A DNA stretch of 64,000 bases from Chelydra serpentina (GCA_037349315.1 JBAIAC010000048.1:44038501-44102500), one strand, 5' to 3'. Counted from the first letter of the stretch, positions 26,236 through 42,019 are shown. Numbers and translations are program-made. The notes: a model not told the origin generated them from the sequence alone.

Positions 26236-29200
26236 CACAGAGATCAGTTTTAAGAATTTTATTAAGATGATGTTAAAAATAAAAACAACGGTACAGAGTT
26301 TAAGCATAGAGGTTTCTGGTTATCAGGGAATAAGGTACAGATTTACTACACTAAGTGAAAGGCCGTGGAGAGTCAGGCCCTCCAAGTCCAGTGTAGTGCA
26401 GCTACTTTCAGAGAACATGTTTACTTGTTTTGTTTTCTGCAGATTTTTCATATTCTAGATTCTAGAAGCATATTTCGAAAGTCTCATAAATTCCTCTCTG
26501 GATCCCTCTTTCCCTCATCCCTTCCTTGTAGTTATCTAAGGCAGTGCCTCGGTTAGCAGCTCTTTATCTTCTTTTCAAGAGGTTTCCGCTTTCCTGATAA
26601 TAATGTACTATGCAACTTTGTCTTTCTGACATTTAACCACATAAGAGCTACTCTGCCATTCTTCTTTGATCAGAATTCAGCCTGCTCTCATCTTAGCTAG
26701 TTTATTACCTTCACTGCAAAGATAATCTACCTCTTTTAGCCCAGTTTTATTCCAAGCCTCTTCCAACCATAAGAATTCCCTGTGGGACTCCTTACTTCCT
26801 GCTGTCTATTCACATGTTGCTGCAAACTGACAAATAATGGGTCAGTACAGCCTTCAACCTTTTCTGATGTAAACTAACAGCTCTTAATTTCTCCAATTAC
26901 ATTGGAAATTTTCCCGTTTTTATACAGTATTGCAGGAGTACTTCACAGAACATATTGCTAAGGGTTTTTGGGGAGGGAGGGGGGTTTCCCATCAGACATT
27001 CTGACTTGTACAACTGTGGGGCCATCATCAATCTGATGCTGATCTGCTGAGACTTCTGCCCCAAATCCGTGGGATTCTTATCACTAACTTAACATCACAA
27101 ACATTGAAATGTTTCTAAAGATTTACTTGCAAATGAAAGTATGCATTCAACATTGCAGACATGGCTATGACTCATCAATAATTATTTATGCTTCATTAGT
27201 CATCATATTAAATTTTTGCATAAATACTAAAATTATACAGTCTCCTTTAAATGGTTTATGTTTATCTTAGCTGCTCAGTAGCAGGGCATATAGCAGCCAC
27301 GTAGGAGCAAATTTGCACTCAAACCTCTCCTTCCCAGCACTATAAGGGCATCCTACTATAGGGAGATCTGTGGAGACTCCAGGAATAGGACCTAGTTAAG
27401 CAAGGGGTTTAGGCATGTAATTAAGCAAGGGGTTAGGCATGAGACCACTCACATGCTTAAAGTGAGGCATGGGCTTAAGTACTTTGTACAAAATCTGGGC
27501 CATAGGGCACAACCCGTTTTACATCACAGTAATTTGCAGTGACACTTAAATGAATTCCATACACATTTATTCAGCTCTGGAGTCGAGATAAGGCAAGTGG
27601 GAAACAACAAGAGCAGGAAAATGCAATTTCTTTCCACCCTAAGCTGCATGAAAAGAAAATGATATTGGGAGAATGGGAGGACCAAGACAAGGCCTGTCCT
27701 GGGGTGAAATGGAGGAAAAGTCAGAGTGAGCATAAAGATAACATTTATATACATATATTAGCCCTTTCAGTGCTTGTTTCTTACAAACACCAGATGGTGA
27801 GGGTGTGGAATTCAAGAGCAAGTTACTGCATTAAGATAAATCAGTTCAAGTGCAATTTAAACCATTTAAATTAGTCTTTATTAGGGGTTTGCCCCAATGT
27901 ATCTAGATAGATTGTTAGCTTTACAGTATAAGGATTCTATTGTAGAACATGTCACAGGTGCAACAGTTACTACCACTAAGGCTGCCAGTATTTTCCCTGA
28001 CACTTCCTTTCTCTCTCAACCTAGTCTGAGACTGCATTTAAAATTACACTAATCCATTCAGTAATTTAAATCAGTACAGTTGCATTTTCCCTGAACAATA
28101 GCGTGCTGTTTGTTTTCAGCCTGCCCACACTTCTAATTAATCCCCGGGTTACACTTTTAGTCAGAGGAATAGGTAAATGTTTTAACGGTGCTGAATCAAT
28201 ATTGGTATACAGTGTAGTTACTAAACTGATTCAAAACCTTTGTTGCTGAGTGTGTCTTTTCTATGCCTAGGGCCTGGGGGTTTGTGTGATGCTTCAGGTA
28301 TCCTGGTAGAGCTATTCAGGTTGCTATTAATGTGGAAGACAAGTGTCATAGAAGGGGGTGAATCTCCTGATTGTGGAGGTACCTAGATTTTTCATTGGGG
28401 GTTTTGTCTTTTTCCTTCTTAGTTACTTTCCCCAGTGTATTTATCCTGCACAGAGCATATTGTGCTAAATCTTCTGTATTAGGTTACTGTGGGAGCTGGC
28501 TGACTTTTTTCCAGCACTGGGCCTCAATAGCAGAAAAAAAGGATAGAGGTTTGGCTACTAGAGTAAATGGAAACTCCTCCTCATCTATCTGCTCTCTACC
28601 AAACAGAGGTAAATGGCCTCTAGTAAATCTCATGATGTTTATAGCTCCTTTCTGTCTCACATAAGTCACAATGGAAGGATTCATACTTCATTTTTGTGGC
28701 ATAATGTCAAGTGTGTCAGCCATGCCAAATCATCACCCATCACATATGTAAACACTTGAATTTTCCCTCTGCTTCCTAAAATTGCACATCTGTGTTCCAT
28801 GTAAATAAGGAAGCCTGGGATTCTCTGTTTCTCAAATAGTGTCTTTGTTCTCATTTCCTAGAACATGCTATGTTAATTGCTTTGCTAGGAGCAGATCTGG
28901 GTCATCACTTGAAAATGAAGTTGTTATAAAATGGCCGTGTTGACAGATGGCACAAATGGCATAGCTAATCAAATCTACTCCAGTGTTTTCATGGCAGTAG
29001 GGAATTATTGCCATGCCAGTAAATGAAAGTTTTATAACTTCTTAATGTAGAGCAGTGTTGTAATGACAGGTTCCAGAGTCCTAACTCAGTGATGCAACAG
29101 TGATTATATCCTCTGAGACTGGCATTTCCTTGACATGTGTCTCAGAAATATTTTACAGACAATTTGTTTGGAGCCAAAACTATCTAATTTCTGATAAAGC

Positions 29201-29645
29201 TGCTTTCCGATAATATTGTTTGGGCTCACCAGTGCACCAGCAGAAAGTACAAAATAAGCAGTGCCTAGCCTTTCAAATTCTTTAGGGGGCAGTAATCTTA
29301 GGAATGTTTGTTTTACATGTTTTCGATAGGAGCGGTTGCGAATCCTTGCACAGAGCATGGCTGCTATTGTTAATTATAACAAATTATATTGCCTACTGCA
29401 ATATTTCTGCAATATTTCTGCGATTTGCCAAAAAGAAACTTCAAAACAGTAAATGAGTAAGTCTGGGATAAGTTTTATTCATTCAACCTAATGAATTTTA
29501 AATTTGGCACCATCTGAATCCAAGATAAAATACGAGATGATCCTAGCTACTGCTGGACTCCAGTAAGTATGGGTGTATAATTTGGCAGTAATTATCTGTG
29601 TATAATAATATAGTGTGGGGTTGGGTATTTTAGTTTCTAAACTTT

Positions 29646-29735
29646 GGGCCTAATTTTCAGAAGTGCTGAGCCCCCAGCTCTGACTGAAATCAAAAGAAAC
29701 TGCAGGTGCACAGCCCCTCTGAAAATCAGGCTCAT
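29646..29735. repeat. Fold-back interspersed repeat remnant
   Basis: CTAATTTTCAGAAGTGCTGA at one end pairs with CCTCTGAAAATCAGG at the other, around a short middle. It is likely an old interspersed repeat. Confidence 0.45.
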
Positions 29736-30529
29736 CTTAGAGTTGGGGAAATATGGTAATGGCAAAGCCATTCCAACATCATTGAAAATTAGGAACTGAA
29801 TGAGCCTTTTGAGTGTCACATGCAGGTAGGAACGTGGCTTTCACCAGTTCTTCTGCTCAGGCGAGTCACCCCTCATGTCCCAGTGTGAGAGAAGAACCCT
29901 TAGATTGGGAGAAGAGGACACCATCCCTCACCCAGCTTGGCCCCCAAGTGAGGGCAAGAATAAACACACCCCACTGTGGCCTCTGTCAGAGCGTGTGTGT
30001 GGAAACTCATAGCCACCAAAATACCATGTTACCGCCAAATTTGGGAAACCACAAACTTGTTTAGAAGAGGTTTCAAGTGGCTCCCCGAGTCTTTAACTGC
30101 ACAGTTTTAACTATCCCTAATAGTTTCATGGTTTTAAAAAGATGTCTACGCACCTTTTGATTATGAAGGACCAAATAATACCATCCAAATATAGCTAATT
30201 GGAGCGGTGGGTAAGATTCCTTATGCTTGGTAATGTGAAGAAAAAGAACTCAAAACAACGTAGACTGACTTCAACACAGGTTGCAGGTGCCAAAAGTATT
30301 TCACCTGTTGCAGTCTTGTACTTGAAAAAGCCCCCTTTTGTTTTTGTTCTTTTTACTGACCTTTGTGTCCCAATTGTAGTCGAGCTATGTTGTGCCCATT
30401 TATGCTGTGGTTCATCATCCCTGGCATGACATAATACAACATAGTGCCACACAAAGCCATTTGCTAAACAAATGAGGGCAAAATTTTCAAAGCAGTCTTT
30501 GGAAGTCTAGCCACTTGCTTGCCTTTTTA

Positions 30530-30612
30530 ATATAACTTTGCATCTCTATAGCTCCTTCTTCAAAGTGCTTTACAATCATTAATGAACACTCCTATGAGGT
30601 GGGGAGGTCTAT
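30530..30612. repeat. Old interspersed repeat fragment
   Basis: CTTTGCATCTCTATAGCTCC followed by CAAAGTGCTTTACAATCATT and CCTATGAGGTGGGGAGG is a word order common in ancient L2/MIR-type tails of amniotes. Confidence 0.45.
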
Positions 30613-31275
30613 GGGACTCATTAACTTAAAACATTACAAGCTGCTTTGAAAGTTTTCTCATTATTTACTGAAATTAGAAAGGATTTTTAAAACAGGTTAT
30701 TAACCTCAGTTAATTTGGCAAGAAATGCGTATGCAACTTTAATCTTTTCAGCTAGTAAGGAGATTGAAGCAGCTCTACAGTATTGCAGACTGCCACTGGA
30801 AGGGTTCAGATGGGTTGTTATATAATCCTGGCATGTTGATCGTACAGCTGTGAGTGTCTTGATGGCTCAGATCACCTAGCCTGATAAAAGGAGAGCAGTA
30901 ATGACTGATACATTATGTCCTTTCTGCTGTTGCTTTTTACTAAGAAGAAGCCAGGACAGAATGAATTTAATGACTTAATTCTATATGCTTGAGATCAGAC
31001 TTAAGCCCACACTGCTTGGTGCAGACAAGCAATTAACCATCAAAAGGGATGGATACTCTGATATCTAAAAAATGGCTAACTAAAATAAACACCCTTAAAT
31101 GAAAAGAGTTAAATGATTTAATCATATTTCAGTCAATACACTGTACTAATCATTCAGATGATAAAATAAATCAATTAACTACAGTCTCTCTCTCTCTCTT
31201 CCCCACCCCACCTTCCCTATCTGCACCCCTCTTTCTATTTCCATCTGGACTGCTTTTATCTCTTTCATCATTTAA

Positions 31276-34265
<2,990 letters not shown>

Positions 34266-34419
34266 TCGAAAGATAAGGTCTGTGAGAAGAATGTGGACAC
34301 AACTGAGAAGCCCCCTCACACCACCACTTCCCTCCAGCCAACTACCACGAGGTTCAGAGTTTTAACCACCACCAAAGGAGCCACTACATTCCACCTGCCA
34401 ACCAGCCTGCCCACAGAAG
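34266..34419 (+). CDS. PLXDC2: PLXDC2 internal exon, Thr-rich stalk
   Basis: Encodes the membrane-proximal extracellular stalk, starting SKDKVCEKNVDTTEK, with a Thr/Pro-rich middle (TTTSLQPTTTRFRVLTTT) and an FHLPTSLPTE end. Clusters of Thr next to Pro suggest O-glycosylation. The acceptor is CTCAATAG and the donor GTGGCT at 34420, the weakest donor among these exons. Phase 0 at the start, phase 1 at the end (G|AT = Asp). Length is 51 codons + 1. The stalk looks more variable than the PSI and transmembrane exons compared with the human protein as I remember it, as expected for a glycosylated spacer. Confidence 0.95.
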
Positions 34420-36103
34420 GTGGCTTACCATGAAATGCTTTAGTTCATAATGAAAAGTTGTCTTATTTACAACGTTAAGGAGAAAACAAATCTTTTGATC
34501 GTTTAAGTTTGCGGGGGGAGGAGGTGGGAGTATTGTTTGGTTGGTTTGTTTTTTGGAGGGAGAAAACTTAGCATGGAGCAAATATCTGAAGGGCTTTGCA
34601 TGTTTCCAAAACAAGAAGCTTGGATAGTGATGAAAACCAAAGCCCTAATTTTTCTTCTTAGACCAACGACACAAACTCTGTGTCTTCAAACAGCTCTGCC
34701 TGAGCTTCTTAATTCTAACTGCTACATCCTGGCTGCCACTACTGCTGTCTTGGCCTTTGTCTCAGCAGAGACTGCCAATTCTCTGCTCCCACTATGTTAA
34801 GTTGGAGTGATTTGTATTACAGTAACACCTAGAGGTCCCAGCAAGGTTGGAGGCTTTATTGTGCGAGGTGGTGTATGGACATACGGTAAAAGACAGTCAA
34901 CATTTCAGAGAATTTACAATTATGAAGCTTAGGAGGTTATTGGTGCTCGTCGGAAAAATCTGGCTGTATGGGCTTGAAGCAAAGCCCATTGAAGTCAAAT
35001 GAGAGACTTGCATTATTGACTTCAATGAGCTTTGGAACAGGTCCTGAAGATCCAATGTTGGCCATCTGAAAACAGAGACACTCAAAATTAAAGATTTATT
35101 TTGAAATTTGGCACTAACCTTTTGTGCCAGTACTGACTGCAGTATTCTTTTCCAGAAAGACCCCTTTCTTTAGGGTCCGAAAGCAAAGTAACAGGATTGA
35201 GCGCTAATGTGGGAACTCGCATTTGTAGCTGTTCCTCTGACTTCAGAGTTTAAACCTTAACATCTTGCAGATAAGATATTCTAGTCTCCTGCGTCTGGTA
35301 GAAGTTCAGCTGGATGGAAAAGCTACCTAAAATGAATCAAGGAGCAACTATAAAATATAACGGCAGCTCTTCTTCTAGCAGAATTTCCTGTTAATATATG
35401 GGAAGCTGTACAGTGTGGCTAGAATTCTTTAATAGATTCTGGAAGGAACATTTCTGGCTTCTAAGCGTTAAGCCTAAAACTGAAGATGGTACAAGGTGTG
35501 AGTCGATTGATGAAAGGGACTGGCTTTCATTGCAGCAAAGCAGCAAGAAAAGTTTAGAAGCTGTCACAGCAGGATTTGTAGCTTTATTCCTGAATGCTCA
35601 TTTGCTAATAATGCCCCAGATATTTGGCTCATCAAATGTACAAGTAATAAGAGAAAACTGGAAATATATAGAGACTTTGAAACTGGAATATTTTTCCAAT
35701 GATTTCTTATAGGAACAGTTAATAATTGATTTATTTTACTGTCAGATGCTACCTGAGTCCTGAATATGTCATATGACCTACAGAGTCAGTCATACAAATA
35801 ATCATACTTATATTACATATACATGACAAGGGTAAAGGTGCTTTTAAAAGCTATGGGCCAGATTCTCATACCTTTATTCATTTTTAATTCTACCTTACTC
35901 CACTGATAGTCCTTTAGATGTCGTAGTACTATTAGAGGAGTAAGGTACTACTCAATGTGAAGAAGAGGATCAAGCCCTGTATGAGTAGAACACCAAATCT
36001 TTTCTGATGGTTAAATCTATTGGACATTAGAATATCATTAAAGAGATCTATGACCTAATTAAACTAGGTTTCCTGTGTTAGTAATGGTGAATTTCTTTTT
36101 TAG
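34420..36103 (+). other. PLXDC2: PLXDC2 intron, about 1.7 kb
   Basis: Acceptor tract TTTCTTTTTTAG. Contains a fold-back repeat remnant near 35858-35980 (GGGCCAGATTCTCATACC, then complementary GAGGAGTAAGGTACTACTCA). Nothing else was recognised. The 104-codon ORF at 35398-35712 has no known motif. Confidence 0.85.
35858..35980. repeat. Fold-back interspersed repeat remnant
   Basis: Starts GGGCCAGATTCTCATACC. A CTACCTTACTCC segment pairs with a GAGGAGTAAGGTA segment downstream, and it ends near AGGATCAAGCCCT. Same general type as the remnant at 26110. Confidence 0.45.
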
Positions 36104-36142
36104 ATGATACCAAGATAGCACTGCACCTAAAAGATAATGGAG
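36104..36142 (+). CDS. PLXDC2: PLXDC2 micro-exon, stalk
   Basis: A 39-bp exon encoding DDTKIALHLKDNG across its junctions. It is too short to show up as an ORF but is fixed by splice sites (TTTTTAG acceptor, GTAAGA donor) and by match to PLXDC2. It starts and ends in phase 1 (G|AT = Asp, G|CT = Ala), so it could be skipped without changing frame. It joins the Thr-rich stalk to the juxtamembrane segment. Confidence 0.95.
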
Positions 36143-39095
36143 GTAAGAGGTGATTTTTGTGTATGTGTAAGCAATGTCAATAGGTTACATAACTACAGCC
36201 TGCTCATCTTAATTAATCTAAATCAGAGTGTAGAAATGTCTTATACCAGGCCCTCAAGGGACTTAAATTATCCACATCTCTGTGGCAAAGTACAGGGGCA
36301 AAAAGGCTAAGCAACTGCTTAGTAAATTAAATGTTTACAACAGTCTTTATAACTCATTAGTGTAACAGTAAAATAACTATGGCATCCAAAAAGTTGATCT
36401 ATTAAAGGCAAAAATCTAGGGAAGAAGATGATATGGGGAGTGGGGCAGGTGATGGTTTTTTAATAACAGTATTCATATATGTGTTCTGTTGTGATACATT
36501 CTTTATAAGGTACTATAAGCTACAGTATTTGTATTTATCACAGGTTACAGTTGCTATCCACATGTATTCTCTGATTAGGCATATAATATTATGGACCCTT
36601 TTCAATGGGGCTCTTCAAGAGACACCCCCACTCCCCGAGTCCTCTTGGCAGTATCAGCATCTCAGTTCATGCTTCCTTTGGAATTTTGAGAGTTTTGCCA
36701 TCGACTTCAAGAGAAGTAGGACTGAGTCACTAAACATAGCTCATTGAAGGCAATAGAAAGACTCCCATTGACTTCAGTGGGCTTTGGATCAGACCCTCAG
36801 GGTGAATGCTGATTTGCTCTGCATGACGAAATGCACTGGACCTGCACTGCTGTAAAGGGAAGCTTTACTGTTGATACTAGTTACCTTTTACAGGTCTTGT
36901 ACGGTTGTCTTAGGCTTGAAAGAATGTGTGATGTCCATATGGCCCTTGACATTCTGGATTGCTTTTTTGCTGCTTGGTTCACCAGTGGTATCCTTGAGTG
37001 GATTTTTTATTTATTTCCCCTCTCCCCCTAAGTTAAATATCCCCTCTCTGTATCATTTTTCCAGTCGCTCATCTGTCTGGATAACATCTTCACCTCACTA
37101 TCAATAGCAACAGCACAGCTAGGGATGTATTGAACTTTGCCTCATGCAAGGCTGTTCATTTGTTGTTAATTGGCACGGATTTGAAATATAATTGGAAATT
37201 CTGAATAAGGTAACTTACAAATTAACCATTTAATCACTTTATTAAAAGGGATACTGCTATGGTTGGTCAACCCCACATTTCACCTGTTCTTTCCCTTGTT
37301 TTTGAAGTTGTTACACTTTGTTTTATCAAAACAAATGCTTCAATGCTATTCTTCTTAAAGAGCATAATATAAAATTACATCAAACCCAAACAATATATTT
37401 TTAAAGTATAAATTCCAGTTCTCTCCCACCCTGGGGGAGTTACTTCAAACGCTGTATTTGGCTTGCCTCCTCTTGCCTAAGATCTGAGAAGGAAATCTCT
37501 GAAACAGAAAGCAAAACGTTCAAAACCAAGAGGAAGAACTCTGATGTAGTCCCTTGGTAGAATTTGTGGCATGGCTTTCTTTAAGCCTAGGTAGGCAGTT
37601 TCAGTGCATAAAGCTGCTTGATTTCAGAAATAGAAACCAGCAGCTATAGATTCACTTTTCTTGGGTTAGTTCTTGAAATAAAAAAGAAGGTGGTGATACG
37701 GGCTTCAAATAGTATGGAAGCAAAGTCATTCAGCAGGATTTCTCATTCACATAGTAAACCTAGCTTTTAATCTGGGAAGTTGTTCTTCATGAATCTTCAA
37801 TTATGCATTGAGCTTTACAATAGCCCTTAGATTAGGCTCTGATAAAACCTCTGTAGCCACAGGTTTTTTCTTTGATTCGTTGTGATTTGTCAGCCTTTCA
37901 TAAAGCGTAGAAGATGCCACGTCAACCAAATACAGAGTCTTTAGCCTTTCCAAACTAGATCCTGTAAAACTCAAATCAAAGTGAACCTTTTGTAATGGAA
38001 AACTAAGCTATATCTGATCAATAAGGGCCTATAGCTAGATGTGTCCTTGGACGATAGCAGTCAATAGGTGGTTAGGTACAACAAAAGGATTCTGTATAAA
38101 TTCTGCATTTCCCCTTTGGCTGGAACTTTTGAGGCCAAATTTTATCAAGCAGTAACTAAATTAAAATTTTAAAGCAGACTGCAGTTGTAGGTCAAACTGC
38201 CCTGACCTTTTAATTATATGAGAAAATCACTTGTAATTTAGTGCTATACCCATTCACATATAACCTTGTGTGGCACCTTTTACCATAAATTCCAATTTAG
38301 GTTTTATCTATTTCTTCTGCATTTGTTCTTCCATCACTGCCAGTTACCTGTATGCACGTCTAAGAATTTTTTACAGTCGGCTAGCTTAACATCACACTTC
38401 TTAACTCTTAATTCTCTTTAAAGTTTTCAAACTTGAAAAACCTGGTTTAAAAGTTTAAGAAAATTAAAAGGTTCTTGTATAATAGCATTGCTATTTTATT
38501 TTATGTTATAAAAGCCCTTCAATCCATTGTTGTTCTGATTTTCCTTTAATTTCATGTGTACCAAAGCTAACATATTTCAAAAGCAGCTACCTAATTTTTC
38601 ATAAAAGAAGCAGGCAGCTGCCAGTAATGATACAGTAATAGCCCTTTCATGTTGAGAATTCTTGGGTGGGTGATTTAGAATCACTCATTCAGGGAAGCTA
38701 AAAAATGGAATTTAAATAGTTTGGTTCATGTAAGATGAACTAAGCTTTTCTAATTTAAAATTATTTATGATTGAGTGAGCCCCTTTTTCACTGAACTAGT
38801 TCAAACTGAATTTTGATGAAAACAACAGATAATTGTCCCAGAGTGCTATATATTTGTTTTGACTTTTTTTAGATAGCTCATTACCATGGTCTGCTGGCTG
38901 TAGATTCTTCACTTGTCTTGAGTTTGAGCCCTGTGAAAGATAGGAGTGATGTGTAAGGCAATGGCCATGAGAGCAACTGTTGCCATTTTCCATTTGTCAG
39001 AATATCTTCTTTGAGAATACACTTCCCTTTGGGAACTGCAAAGCTTCACAAATTCATCCTCTGGTGAGCTACTGGGAAATTCGCCCTTGAGCAGA

Positions 39096-39617
39096 AGACC
39101 AACTGAGGCTGAGGAGCTAAAAATAGCAGTGTAGACAGCCCTGCTTGGGCAGGAACCCAGACTGAGACCGTCACCGGTCCTTGCCGGATTTCAGAGCCCA
39201 GGCTCCAGCCAGGGCCGGCTCCAGGCACCAGCTTGCCAAGCTGGTGCTTGGGGCGGCAGGTGAGAAGGGGGCGGCAGTCCGAGTCCCGCAGCGGCAATTC
39301 GGCGGCAGGTCCGCTCTTCCCGCCGCCGAATTGCCACCGCGGGACTCGGACTGCCGCCCCAGTCTCGCCTGCCACGGCGGCAAAGAGGCGGCAGGTCCGC
39401 CGCTGTCCCCTTGCCGCTCCGGAATGGGACTGCCTGCGTCGGGGGCGGGGCCCCGCCACCCCTGCTTGGGGTGGCAGAATTGTAAGAGCTGCCCCTGGCT
39501 CCAGCCTAAGCAGGAATGTCTACACTGTTCTAAATAACCCGAGCCCCATGAGTCCAAGTCATTTGACCCAGGCTCTGAGATTCAGTGCCACAGGTTTTTC
39601 TTTGCATTTTGTAGACA
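39096..39617. mobile_element. MITE interrupted by a hAT element
   Basis: Outer parts AAAATAGCAGTGTAGACAGC (left) and AGGAATGTCTACACTGTTCT plus TTTTGTAGACACATCCC (right) belong to the same family of TGTAGAC-ended MITEs. The word ACCCGAGCCCCATGAGTCC is characteristic. The hAT element at 39210-39497 is inserted within it. The left edge is uncertain and may be truncated. Confidence 0.6.
39210..39497. mobile_element. GC-rich hAT element with a large palindrome
   Basis: Begins CAGGGCCGGCTCCAGGCACC, ends GAGCTGCCCCTG, with an exact 8-bp duplication GCTCCAGC (39202-39209 and 39498-39505). Two 36-bp arms (39270-39305 and 39323-39358) are inverted repeats with only two mismatches around a 17-bp spacer. 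Overlapping ORFs of 118-137 codons on both strands are by-products of this CpG-rich DNA. Confidence 0.93.
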
Positions 39618-39866
39618 CATCCCATGCTCCTACTTAAGCTCTTAAAACAAGGCTTTAGCTGGACGTGAGTGTTATATAAGACATCTGCTGGCCTTTTGTA
39701 TAGGATGAAATACAGTGTGTGTAGTATGCAAATGGACATCAAACAAAATCAAGTTTTGCAGTCTTAGGAAAAAGACATGAATACTGTTGCATAGATTTGG
39801 TACAATACAATTTTTATTAAAAAGCAATATAAGACTGGACTTTTGTAATGGAGCTTAAGGGTTTTA

Positions 39867-40159
39867 GGGCTTGTCTACACTACCTGCCCGATTCGGCGGG
39901 TAGAGATCGATCTTCTGGGGATCGATTTATCGCGTCTCATGTAGACGTGATAAATCGATCCCAGAAGTGCTCCCCGTCGACTCCGGAACTCCAGCTCAGC
40001 GTGAGGAGTAAGCGGTGTCGACGCGGGAGCAATCCTGCGCCATGTGGACCCAAGGTAAATAATTTTAATTCGATCTAAGATACGCCGACTTCCGCTACGC
40101 TATTCGTAGCTGAAGTTGCGTATCTTAGATCGACCCCCGCCCCCAGTGTGGACCAGACC
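39867..40159 (+). mobile_element. Three-hairpin MITE, copy 3 (TTA target duplication)
   Basis: Begins GGGCTTGTCTACACTACCTG and ends CCAGTGTGGACCAGACC, with TTA on both sides (39864-39866 and 40160-40162). Hairpins: ATCGATTTATCGCG pairing with CGTGATAAATCGAT, CCCCGTCGACTCC pairing with GTGTCGACGCGGG, and GATACGCCGACTTCCGCTAC pairing with a segment ending GTAGCTGAAGTTGCGTATC. Confidence 0.92.
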
Positions 40160-40162
40160 TTA

Positions 40163-40345
40163 GCGAAACAAGTGGATGAGGTAATATCTTTTATTGGACC
40201 AACCTCTCTTGGAGAAAGAGACAAGCTTTCGAGCTTACACCAAGCTCTTCTTTAGGACTGGGAAACGTACTAAAAGTATCATAGCTAAATTCAAGGTGGA
40301 ACAGATTGTTTAGCATAAGTAGTTAACACATATTCCTAACTGCCT
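40163..40345 (-). mobile_element. Penelope-like terminal repeat fragment (putative)
   Basis: GAGGTAATATCTTTTATTGG, CAAGCTTTCGAGCTTACACC and GGTGGAACAGATTGTTTAGC occur in that order. The minus strand carries the CTAAAGAAGAGC...GCTCGAAAGC core. Same family as 6254-6345 in opposite orientation. It abuts the TTA duplication of the preceding MITE. Confidence 0.55.
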
Positions 40346-41881
40346 TTGAAAATTCCATTCTAAATTTATGCAAACATAATAAACATTTGGATAGGGCCCA
40401 ATCCTTCACTTCTTATGCACCCTAAACTCCAATTGAAACCTATTGTGATGTTTATTACATTGACACCTGCTAATCATTATCTAAAAAGTATTTTCTTTTA
40501 ACATACTAAGTTTCTGCATGGTTCAAAAAAGATGCTAAGAATTGCTCAGTTAGCATGGTGCATTCTAGAGCTATATTACTACTATTTCAGGGAGTCGGAG
40601 GTGGAGCCTGCACAGGCTGAGATTAACAGGTCATGGCTTTGCTGTTATTCCCTCGGATCGTGGCTTGCTCAAAAGAAATAGAACCCCTGCCCTCTGGCTA
40701 ATCTGCTCTGTTGCCAACTACACCTATAGGCCAAGGAGTCAAGAAGCCATGGTTCCATCTTCCTCTTCCAAGTCTTTTCCCGCAAGAAGGGGAGGGTATG
40801 AGCTCTAGTCTGTACATTGGCAAAACTCCAAATGGGATTTGGCTCTAACATGTAGTCCATTTTTATAAGTCTAACCCTGCATTTCTCAGCTGTTTAAAAA
40901 CATTTGAGTTCTGACATAATTGTAGAGTTTATGCAGTTCATGGTAGCAAAGAATTTCCCCAGTGGAAACTTGACAGAGTATCCAACTGTTCTTTATTTTA
41001 TTGATGCTGTACTGTGTATTGTGTTTGTATAAAAACAAATAGTCGTATCAATAAGCAGCTTTAGGACTGTCATTAGTTATGGAAACAGCAATCAGAAAAA
41101 ATAGAGAGATGCTACCAGAGCTCAGCAATAAGAAAAAGAGGGGTTTGGAGGGACGGAGTGTATTAATAGGATAAGGACAGGAAGGTGGGGCTTTGTGAAA
41201 ACAATTAGCCACCCAGACTATCAAATAAACCAGAAAGAAAATTGTCTTGTGCACATAATTTAGTGGTCTTTTAAAAAATCAAAAATAACTTGTCATTTGT
41301 GATGTGAAACCAAGTATCTAGGTAGATTTGCATATTTACTTAAGCTAACAAATGCCCTGTGTTCCTGGATATCTCCACTTTGCTATCTCAGCAGCATCAG
41401 CCCAACCGATTGTCAAGCCATTTCTCCTCTAGCACTTCCAAGCAATGAATTTGTTCACATAATCAAACTCTCTAGACTAGTTAAAGTTGGAATAGGGTCT
41501 TGAATACATCCCAGAGCACTCCTGTTTTCTTCAGTTTTATATGAAACAGTCAGAGTTGGACTATAAACTCCAAATGTTTTGCTAACTGCAGTTCATTGGC
41601 TTGTACAATTTCAGTCTATGTGCTTGGAAGAGGAAGCCACTGTTTCCTGGGAAAGGGTAATGGGAAATCTACAGTAGCATGTGGCTGGGTGAGCAACGTT
41701 AACTTGACATGCCCAGTCTGTATTAAAATTTAAAAAAATTAAAGTTCCTCCTTCCCAAAACAGCCTATGAACCAAAGCTATTAAAAGGGAAATATATAGT
41801 CTATTAAAGAAAATACCTCTGTCTGCTGTTAGATCTAGGTATCTACTAGATAAGAGAATGGCAGCATCCATCTTAGCAAAC

Positions 41882-41945
41882 AGTGGGGATTGAACCAGAG
41901 ACCTCCAAAGCTGAGAGTCTTTACAGCTTGAGCTAAGGAGCCAGC
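41882..41945 (-). mobile_element. tRNA-derived SINE head remnant
   Basis: On the minus strand TCCTTAGCTCAAGCTGTAAA resembles a pol III A box and GGTTCAATCCCCACTG a B box, about 30 bp apart. Stem pairing is too poor for a working tRNA. It is probably the head of an old SINE. Confidence 0.5.
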
Positions 41946-42019
41946 CTGCATAGTTGGGGGCTGTAACAGACTCACATTCTCTGTGTATCAGACCCAGAGG
42001 GGAACATGTTATATGTACT

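Noticed and set aside
39046..39637. Four overlapping ORFs of 118-137 codons on both strands
   Set aside because: They lie in a GC-rich palindromic hAT element with exact target duplication. Open frames on both strands follow from composition, and no known protein was recognised.
41882..41945. A functional tRNA gene on the minus strand
   Set aside because: A-box and B-box words are present, but acceptor and anticodon stems do not pair; a SINE head is more likely.
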